DNA of 64,000 nt from Bryum argenteum (taxonomy: Eukaryota; Streptophyta; Bryopsida; Bryales; Bryaceae): positions 51,448 to 115,447 of the forward strand of contig CM073329.1 of assembly GCA_037043015.1 (NCBI GenBank), read 5' to 3'. The stretch's first letter is position 1, and each line of letters begins with the position of its first letter. The notes below the pieces were generated by a model. That model ran no database searches. It was not told the origin of the DNA and worked only from the letters and a program-made list of their open reading frames with translations. This document shows, piece by piece, positions 55,889-64,000 of the stretch. Position numbers and translations under genes: made by a program.

Positions 55889-56690
55889 TGTTAGCTGGGC
55901 TGCTAGAGTAGTGCTTTACTAAGTTTCCTCGGAGTCAACGTTAGGAAGGGGGGTTCTCAGGGCAAGTCGTGGTTTAAACGGAGAAGGGAGTCTTGGGCCT
56001 TTGACTGTCCGTGACAGCCTGGGCAACGTGGGGTAGGAGCATTAATGTCGGCAGGGAACACTAAGATCGTGAGAGTCTTGCTGCTTAATGTCCGACTATC
56101 CACTTAGGGATATCGGAGTTGGAAAGGCAGCAGGGGGGTGAAAGGAGAGAGAAAGGCTCGACAGGAAAGAGTCGTCTGTGGTACTACGACTCACTCAGTC
56201 GCCATTGTAGTCTATGCTGCCTTAGCAGGTGCAATACCCCAAGCAGGGGGCGTGGGAGTTCCCTGCGTAAGGTCAGCGAAGAGCATCGAAGGATTCTTGC
56301 ACAACATTGCCACGAGACTAGGAACAAGAGAAGTATCGAGTTAGGTTAAGTGGGAGGGGGAGGACGTGTGTAGCAAAATGGCCATGCAAAGTCTAATAGA
56401 GAAGAGACAGGTTCTCAGACCTTTGTATTAAAATATGAATCCATACAATCGCAGCATTCTGCTCAATGTTGACATGGGGTGACTAAGAAGTGTCTATCCT
56501 CTGGTTTTCTACAACTTAAGTACTCTACTGCTGCCGAAATCTACTGCTGCCTGACGGTGGCCCTATCCGTCCGACTTGATCGCTCCGTGAATGACGTCGC
56601 AGCCTGTTTTGTCTCTCGTGACTGCGTCACCTTCTGCTGATTTCCTCCAAAGCTGGTGTGCCCTCAGTTGACAACGTTGGCTTGGTAACA
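55889..56690 (-). repeat. Gypsy 5' LTR (802 bp)
   Basis: Partner of 46794-47596. Differences seen are one missing base near 56312 (GCCACGAGACT) and C to T near 56614. Confidence 0.95.
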
Positions 56691-56695
56691 AGATT

Positions 56696-59282
56696 TGATG
56701 TAAATATACACAAACAAGTTAGATACTAGATCTTACGGTTACACAACTAAAAATACGTCAAATATTGAAAATTTTCACTTTGCACCAAAAACATATAGTT
56801 TTAAGTAGTTTTGAAACTTCTTGGTAGTTTTTGGACAAGTCAATTTTAGGGGTTGATACAAGTTTTTGACTGTACAAAAGTATCTCCACAAATTCCAATT
56901 TTAAAATGTGCATGAGAGTTAGAATCCAAACCTTAGGGTGGTTATTATTCTTATTATGAGACTTCCTTATTTGATTTGATGTATCATTGTTGTGCTTTAA
57001 TTGGGTAGGACTTCGTAGGCGACTTATATAAAGTAATAAATGATAGTTGCCCTAATTGATACTATTTGTTTAGCCATTTTTAAATCCATTTAACATCCTA
57101 GCAACATATAAGATGCATATTTGCTACCAACTTCGTTGCTCACGCCCAACTTGTATTTTCTTTTGCAAAAAGTCTTCAAAGGGTTTACATGAAGGAAAAC
57201 CCCAACACTGTAACAAGTTATTATAGAGATATGTAATTGGCCTATTCATGCATTCGGCCTAAGATTTTGGTTAGAATAAATTTCAAAACCCCTAATCAAG
57301 TAAAAACAACTCATAGTTAGACCTAATCAAGACCACGCTAAAAGTATGCTTACCTCTATTACCTTTAGAACACTATTTGTCAATTTGTAAATGATTAGTG
57401 TTGGCGGCTACATGTGTAGCCATGCTAAACCTAACTCTTCTCCTAAACCTTGAACTCTTTCATCCCAAGTTTCATTTTCTTATGCACACTAAATATCCAT
57501 AACTCAAAAGATTACAATGTCAAAGTGATGCTATTCTTCATAAATAGTGTGATAATTTACATTTAGTGTTCTTGCAAAAGTAGGTTTCATGATATTTAGA
57601 GTGTTTGCAATAACTGTAAGTTACACTAAACACACTATCTAGTGTAATTCTCAAATCTTACAGATACCAGTTCCACATCCAATTTCAAATACGAGTTTAA
57701 CCTCTAGACATCTCTAACATCAAAAAACAACACTTTAGATGACAGGGCTGAAACTTTGAAGAGTTATAACTTCTTTGTTTGGAGTTAACTTTGTTATTAA
57801 CATAATCACTTTGCTTGGCTCACAAATCTAGTCTACTTTGTGGGGGAAATTTTGCGGCGTTGAGGCTTTATAGCATGTATTCTAGTAAATGCTACTTTTG
57901 TTTTAGGGTTATAAACATAGGGAATGTTAACAATTGCAAGCCAATTATGTGAAATCAAAAGTAGTTTTTATGAATTTATTTATATAAGTATGATCATAAG
58001 ATAAATTCTAATATCTTTTTAGCTGGAGAATTTTTGATCCAAATAATTCCACTATCATAATGCTAAAATGTTACTAGGATGAAAATACTAAAAAGAAAAG
58101 CATGTGACATTTTAGCAAAATCTCAAATTTGAACCGTTAGATTTTCTTTATTATAGATATTATAATTGTTAAAGTTGGTTGAACTTTTTTCCTATGAGAA
58201 TTCCATAAAGTCACATCAACTTTCTTAGAACATTAGGGGTTAAATTAAATTTTCCCTTGATTAGCTCTTTAAATTTGTTTTCCTAGGTGAATTAGAAAAA
58301 AATTCTATGGAAATTTCACCCTCAAAGAATATACAAATTCCATGAAAGTATTGATTACATGACAAATATTTGAATGAAAAATATAAACTTTGAAGAGCCA
58401 TGACATCTCATTCTTTATTTAGATTTTGTTTTGGACAAAATCATTCGGACTAGGTCCCAAACCAAGTCTAGTTTGTGTAGTAAAAGTTCCACACTTGTAC
58501 AACTTGAATAACTTTCTAGTTGGTGAATTGCTATAGATTCGTTAATAGTATTTTCACTTCAAAGTGAAATTGATGAAATTTTGAAATTTGATTTAAGTTC
58601 CAATATGTTATGAACTCACAATCTATGAGGCCCCATGCCTACAAATCTTATCCACGTGACCTAGAACACATCTATAAGAAGATCTTATCCTTTAACTTTC
58701 CTTAAAACCCGAAACAAGTTTTAGAGGTTTTTGCATGAGAAAAACTTAGGCAACTTTGACCATTATAATCTCACAAATGAGATAGAATGAACGGTTCAAA
58801 TTTGGTATGTGAGAAGGAGGTCAATTGAACTTTGTAATCTTACGGTTGAATCTTTTAAATAATGCTTAGATTGAGATTTATTGAGCTTAATCTAAAAGAA
58901 GGTCAAATTCAACAAGTTTTGCAACAAGGAAATTTAGGGGTTATGATTGAGATCTAGATAGCTCACCTCATGTCCATTTATGACACTTCGGAAACACTTG
59001 TGTTTGTAGGCAATCGAGGATTAAGTATTGAGAGTGAATAACTCCTAAAGTAGAGAAAATTGTGAAACAAGGAAGGTCCTTACACAAAGGCCACAACAAT
59101 CTGCCACAACAATCTACTTCACAATAATCGTAAGGGGAATATTACAGGCGTGAATAAGGGGAGAACAACAAACATTTACTTGACTCATCAGGCAGGGGTT
59201 GAGACTTGGGATGAGGGGCATGTTCCGAGTGAGAGCACCCATCATGTACCGTAATCAGTTGGTGGAGAACTTGGTGGTCCTA
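56696..59282. other. AT-rich intergenic region
   Basis: I see no genes, long frames or clear transposon ends. It continues the AT-rich DNA that the Gypsy element split. Confidence 0.5.
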
Positions 59283-59671
59283 AGGTAGAATGCCCTTAAA
59301 CCGCTCAAATAAGAGATTCAGCATGGTTGTGGACATCGTGTGTATTGTTTGTAATTTTTCTTCGATGGAGAAACAAGAGGGAGAGTGAATGCAAAAATTT
59401 CCAGAATTAAATAGCAAAAGATGAATTTACCACAAATTTTTGAAGTCAAAAGTGTACATGACCTTAAACCGCTCAGTAGACTCTCCTTTGTGGCGGGTCA
59501 CGCATGTAGCAAAAACCGTGCAAAAAGATTCCAGATCAAGTCACTATGAACCCTCAGATTTCAGAATATTCTTTTTTGCCGTGGGTGCAAAAAGGTCCAG
59601 GCCATGGGCGGTTTAACAGGCAGTCTAGCATGCGCTTCAGGGGGGCCGAACGGTTTAAGGGCATTCTACCT
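59283..59671. mobile_element. MITE with TA target duplication, 389 bp
   Basis: Perfect 21-bp inverted ends AGGTAGAATGCCCTTAAACCG (59283-59303 and 59651-59671), flanked by TA (59281-59282 and 59672-59673). The interior repeats the CTTAAACCGCTCA motif near 59464 and has no coding capacity. It ends about 650 bp before the CASC3 start codon. Confidence 0.85.
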
Positions 59672-60316
59672 TAAACCCGAGCCGCCACAAGTGAAGCTGG
59701 TTGTGCTGTGAAACAAGTGACATCCAGGAGAGGAGCAGCCAACGCCAAGTTATGTCTTTCTGGGAACCCAACCCTGAATGACTCTATCATATGGCTGCGT
59801 CTTCACTGCTGCACATGGACTCCTGCATACTCCTTCGCCTCTGATTCTCCTTGACTCCCTGCTTCTTCTCTCTCTCTCAAACCCTAAAAGAGTCCCTGTG
59901 CCTCTCTCTCTCCCTGGGGTTGGAGGTCCTCTCGCCCCATTCCCCTGAAAGCCATCAGCCATCGTTTGGCCATCCCTTCGCTCTGTCACTTTCCTGTCTC
60001 CAACTTTCGCTATCTGTGTTCTCTGCTTCTTCCTCTTCGTCTCCTTCTTTTTCTTTGTTTTCGTTGTCTCCACCTTCGGCACCCCCTCCTTAATTTTATT
60101 ATCAAGTTTTTTCCTGTTGTCATCCTAGTTATAGCTTCATTCCATTCCTTTCTGCTCCTTTGTCGTCTTGATTCTTTTTGGTTTGATTTGTAATGCGCCC
60201 TCCCTTTCCTGGTCACTCATCATTCCGCTTTGCTCCTTCCTCCCCTCGCCCCGCCCGGTCTTGGTGTTCGCTGCTGCCCCTCCTGCATCCCCGTGTGCCT
60301 TCTGATCTGCCTCCTC

Positions 60317-63300
60317 ATGGCCACTGCGCTCTCCGAGTCGGGCTTAGAGGAGGGCGAGTACGACAGCGACAGCGATGGCACTTCCGCTTTGGCCTTGCGT
60401 CGCCGCCAAGCTAGTGACGACGAGGACCGCGAACTGCCGCTCGACGCTGTCTCGTCTGCCGATGACGACGACGAGGAGGACGACGACGACGCCTCTCCCC
60501 ACTCTTTCTCCGACGACGAGGTTGAGGGCACGCTCCCTGATGGAGAGGGCGAGGCTGTTTCTTCCCTCTCGCGACGCCGCCGCTTAGTTAGTGACGAGGA
60601 CGATGACCACGAGGGTTTGCATCAGGAGGACGGTAGCCGCAGAAGTGTCGACCCTGAAGATGGTGCGCAAGGTACTGCTGCCACGGACGCCCCTGACAGT
60701 GTCGAGCCTGTGGAAGAAGAAAAGAAAGAGGCCGAACCTTTTGTTGTTCCTACTGCCGGGGCATTCTACATGCACGATGATCGCTTTCGCGGGGTTGCTG
60801 GAGCCCGTCCCAGGTGAATCCTACATACCGAAGCTAGCAGCTCCTTTTCCCGTCTGTTTAATGGCTCGATTTTCACTGTTGCTGCTGAATGCTCTTCCCT
60901 CAAAACTACATCAGTAGTTGCGAACTGCGAACTAGTCAGAGCGGCATACCTGCAGGGTTCGGTTATTCGATTTCTCAAAGGTTTTGGTAAATTCATCAAA
61001 TGCTTTGCAATCTCTTCTTTTCTGTGTAATTCCCTTTTTCGACGGAGTGCACCTTGGCGCTATTCACTATTCCCGTATTCAAATAACTGTCTTCAAGTCT
61101 CAGGCTTTGGAAGCATAATTCGCTGCACATATTTTATGCATGAGTCGCCAGGGCTGGAGACTTGTTTCTTTGCGTGGTTAAGTCTCGTTATTGCAGTTAG
61201 AATAGACTCCGTAGGGAGCTGCAATGCATGAGTTCACAGCTCCGTTTTGAAGAACGACGTGAACCATGAACTCAGACAATCGTTATTTATGTCCGTACCC
61301 AAAAATTGGATATCCCAGTCCGAATTAATAACAGTCGGGGTGAATGTGCGGACAAGTCAGTGGGACTTGTTCGTGCGGGATTTCCTCTTCGCCCTAAGTA
61401 CTTCGTATTGCACGAAACGTTTTCACTGTTGAGGTCTTTTTTTTAATGGAATGAGGAATGCAGGCGGGGCGTGGGAGGCAGCAGAAAGCTCTGGGAAGCT
61501 AAGGATGAGAAGCCTTGGGTGCATGATTTATTTGAAGAACTCAATTTGCGGGATGACAGTTATAGAGACGATGGATCTTTTAGAGGTGGAAGAGGTAGGA
61601 GTCGAGCTAGAGGACGTGCTTCTGGGGATCGGCACAGGGGGTGGGTAGGGAAGCTTGCTAGTGATTCAGAGGAGTTAAATATAAGTCGTGCCCGGCGAGG
61701 GCGAGGAAAGGGTCGCCCTGTAAGAAGTGAAGGAGCAGATCACAGCAGAGCCGACGAATCTGGTTTTTCAGCAACAAAAGGAACACAAGAAAATACTGCT
61801 AGCACCAACTCTGAGGGACAGGATGAAAACACTAAGCATGAGTTCACAGCACCTCCTCGGAAAGTTGGTGCTGGTTCTCTGAACTCTGCATCACCACCTT
61901 TTTTTCCTTCAAGTGCTGTACAACCAAAAACAGTGGAGGGATCAGAATCCAACCCGGCCAATGTCCATCGAAGTACCAAAGGGAGGGACCGAGGAACCAA
62001 AGCAAGCTCTCAAGTTTTTGTGGCGAAATCTAGTGCATCTGGAGGGGCCGGAAGGGGGCTACAAGTTGGAGCATTGCAGAGCAGTCCCCAGTCTCAACAA
62101 CCAGTCATGCCATCGACAAATCAGACAAGTAAGGAACTCACTCTAACCATGTGAGGTGTGGGGTTGATACTTTAGGCATTTTAAAGTTCATAACATTGAG
62201 ATTCTGAAAGATAGCTCTCTGAAAGATTGAATCGAACCAGTATGACTGCCAGGTGTTCGGAAACACTCGGTACATTTTAGAGGACTGCATAATACCGGGT
62301 TGGGACTTCAAAAATGTCATTGTGATTCTCCTGTTCTTGATTAATAAGCGTGCTAGTAAGTATATCAGCTCAAAGTAGAAGGATAATTTGTGAATTTGAC
62401 TGATAGCGGTAGGTTGTTGTTCTGTTGAGACGCATCTCGTGATGGTTGCTTTAGTATTTGTCATTGAACTGAACGTGATGGAGTGTAGCTTAGTCAGACA
62501 CCAACTAGGATGCAGAGAGTTTCGACTTTCATGTTAAGTCAGTCATCTAGCTTGGCGCTGTCATGTAGGTTTTATCATTCCTAAATTTTTTTTATGACTT
62601 GTTTTATGTGCCTTTAGGATTACAATCACTTTGTACTCGGGATATTGTTGATTAGCCAGTTCTCACATTGAGTTGAAATTTGTGTTGCATCAGCAACAAA
62701 CATGAGAAACAGTAGCAGTAGCAATCAAAGCCAGCCCCCTCTAGTACCTTCAGTGCAACCTCAGTCACAACAAGCTCAGGCCCACGAAGTACAAGGTCCT
62801 GGCGCAGTTATTCACGTTTCAGCCGCGTCATCCCCCGCTAATTTAGGGCAGTCTGTGCAACCTGCCAGACCGAGAAGTACAGGGGGTAGAGGCGGCAGAG
62901 GGGCAAATGCCCAGGTAGTGGGAGGAAGGGGTGGTCCCTATGCTTATCACGGAGGTGCTTCGACGGGAATAAACAACGTTGTGCAGAAGGTGGACCCAGG
63001 GTTTGCTCCTCCAATTCCTGGTGTTGGACCTGGTCAGGATCTGAACTTCTGGGGTTTTTGATCAAATTGTTGTTGTTCCCTACTCCTGTCATGGTTTCCC
63101 TTGTGAACCCTTAATCAGTATCACTAATCGAATTTTCAAGCGCTTACGCATTGTCGTTGCATTTCTGCTCGTCGCTTTATCAGTTAATAGAATTAGGCCA
63201 GGAAACCTAGCATCGATGCGTAGTTGCTGACGGTCATACTGCATGCTATTTTGTAGTTGCCGTTCAATATGGAGGCCATCCACCTGCAGGTATGCCACTC

Positions 63301-63986
63301 CCAGCTGTGGGCATGGCCATGCCAAATTATTCTGGCCAACCACAATACGGGTTTCCCAACCCAGAAGTAACCTGGTATGCTTCAAGTTTTAACCTATTTT
63401 TCTTACAAGATGATTCTTATACGTAATTTTGAGTAGTTTTTATTCTAAATGTCCAGAGTCATTAATATCTATGATGACTTACCGATCTCTTTTCATTGAC
63501 CTAATTGTGCAGGATACCAGTACTGGCAGGAGGTGGAACAATAGGTGCTGGATATGCAACACCTTACATGACTATGGAGGCCACACCTCCACCAATGTAT
63601 TTCAGCCAGCCAGCCCCACAGCCGCCCTCTTTCCGTCCCACTGGGTCAGTTCCTATGTTCCTATGACTCACATTTCTTTCACAAATTCCTGTAGTGATTT
63701 GACTGTGGGCCAAAATTTACATTGATCACACTATTCAAGGTTAGGTACCTGTTGTTATTGAAGCAGTTCTAGCTACAGATTATCTCATCAGCTATTTTCT
63801 GTGTTGCGATGTTGAATCGTGTTTAATGTTGTTTACAGAAATGGTTCAAAACCAGGTGGGCTGTGGAAACCGCCTCCTAATCAAGGTCATTATGCCGCCT
63901 CAACACTTGAATTTCCGTCGATGTATGTGAGTGAAGTTGAGCAACAGGAACACCGAAGGACATGTGCTGTAATTTTTCAGTTTTAA
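60317..63986 (+). CDS. MLN51: CASC3/Barentsz/MLN51, exon junction complex core protein
   Basis: Plant MLN51 binds eIF4AIII and RNA within the exon junction complex. Exons: 60317-60813, 61464-62128, 62694 to about 63037, 63257-63374, 63513-63645, 63839-63986. Exon 1 encodes an acidic N-terminus with GEYDSDSDG and LALRRRQASDDED, and starts the SELOR domain (VPTAGAFYMHDDRFRG). Exon 2 completes it (RKLWEAKDEKPWVHDLFEEL), then is Arg/Gly-rich. Exons 3-6 are Gln/Pro/Gly-rich and include the plant-specific block EVTW-IPVLAGGGTIGAGYATPYM and a final LWKPPPNQ. The start is the ATG of MATALSESGLEEGEY. The exon 3 donor (GTCAGG) and the 3' end are tentative: a TAA lies at 63984, but a donor after PPPNQ could lead to exons beyond the window. 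The 5' leader is CT-rich. Confidence 0.85.
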
Positions 63987-64000
63987 CGGAGACTACAAAA

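Larger units (their letters stand above)
46794..56690 (-). mobile_element. Complete Ty3/Gypsy element with a third ORF
   Basis: A 9.9-kb element in minus orientation. LTRs lie at 55889-56690 (5') and 46794-47596 (3'), with termini TGTTAGC...GGTAACA. A perfect 5-bp duplication AGATT flanks it (46789-46793 and 56691-56695). The order of parts is primer site, gag-protease-RT-RNase H-integrase, then an extra ORF before the 3' LTR. The two LTRs differ by about one substitution and a 1-base indel. Even so, the coding part has six in-frame stops and at least two frameshifts. It landed in AT-rich intergenic DNA. Confidence 0.93.

Noticed and set aside
60220-60531. Minus-strand Ser-rich frame opposite CASC3 exon 1
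   Set aside because: It is the antisense reading of an acidic GAC/GAG-rich coding exon.

Overview
This is nuclear DNA from a green plant (streptophyte). It carries intron-containing plant genes (AP-4 beta, a WDR20/CreC-type WD40 protein, plastid PSB27, plant-type CASC3/MLN51) among many Copia, Gypsy, CACTA and MITE copies. A sixth gene resembles the ciliary coiled-coil proteins CCDC96/CCDC113. Angiosperms have no cilia, so I infer a lineage with swimming sperm (charophyte, bryophyte, lycophyte or fern). Two 100-base N runs (1301-1400 and 11401-11500) are scaffold gaps.

Layout. 1-11400 is a nest of Copia retroelements. One complete element (6842-11336, TSD GTATT) has gag, protease and integrase in one open frame but lacks reverse transcriptase and RNase H. 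A second, decayed copy with the same deletion lies on the minus strand (2690-5950), inserted in a related Copia that does carry RT. The primer binding sites match the anticodon region of initiator tRNA-Met, as in copia-type half-tRNA priming. The long leaders are made of minisatellites. 11501-14812 is a CACTA/TNP2 remnant hit by two related MITEs with 3-bp TSDs. 14813-21300 is repeat-rich and holds no recognisable gene.

Genes. AP-4 beta (+, 21306-27075, 11 exons, 838 aa) converges on the WDR20-like gene (-, 33859-29691, 11 exons, 543 aa). PSB27 (-, 39849-39256) and the CCDC96/113-like gene (+, from 40490) are divergent, with 640 bp between start codons. CASC3/MLN51 (+, from 60317) runs to the right edge. 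These genes serve unrelated processes: TGN sorting, deubiquitinase regulation, PSII repair, cilia, and the exon junction complex. They do not form a pathway or cluster.

46794-56690 is a Ty3/Gypsy element on the minus strand with nearly identical LTRs (about 803 bp) and TSD AGATT. It carries gag-pol and a third coiled-coil ORF downstream of pol. A TATA box and CT-rich leader precede that ORF. Despite its young LTRs it has six in-frame stops and two frameshifts, which suggests mobilisation in trans. The remaining intergenic DNA is AT-rich, with dispersed noncoding repeats, microsatellites and TA-flanked MITEs.
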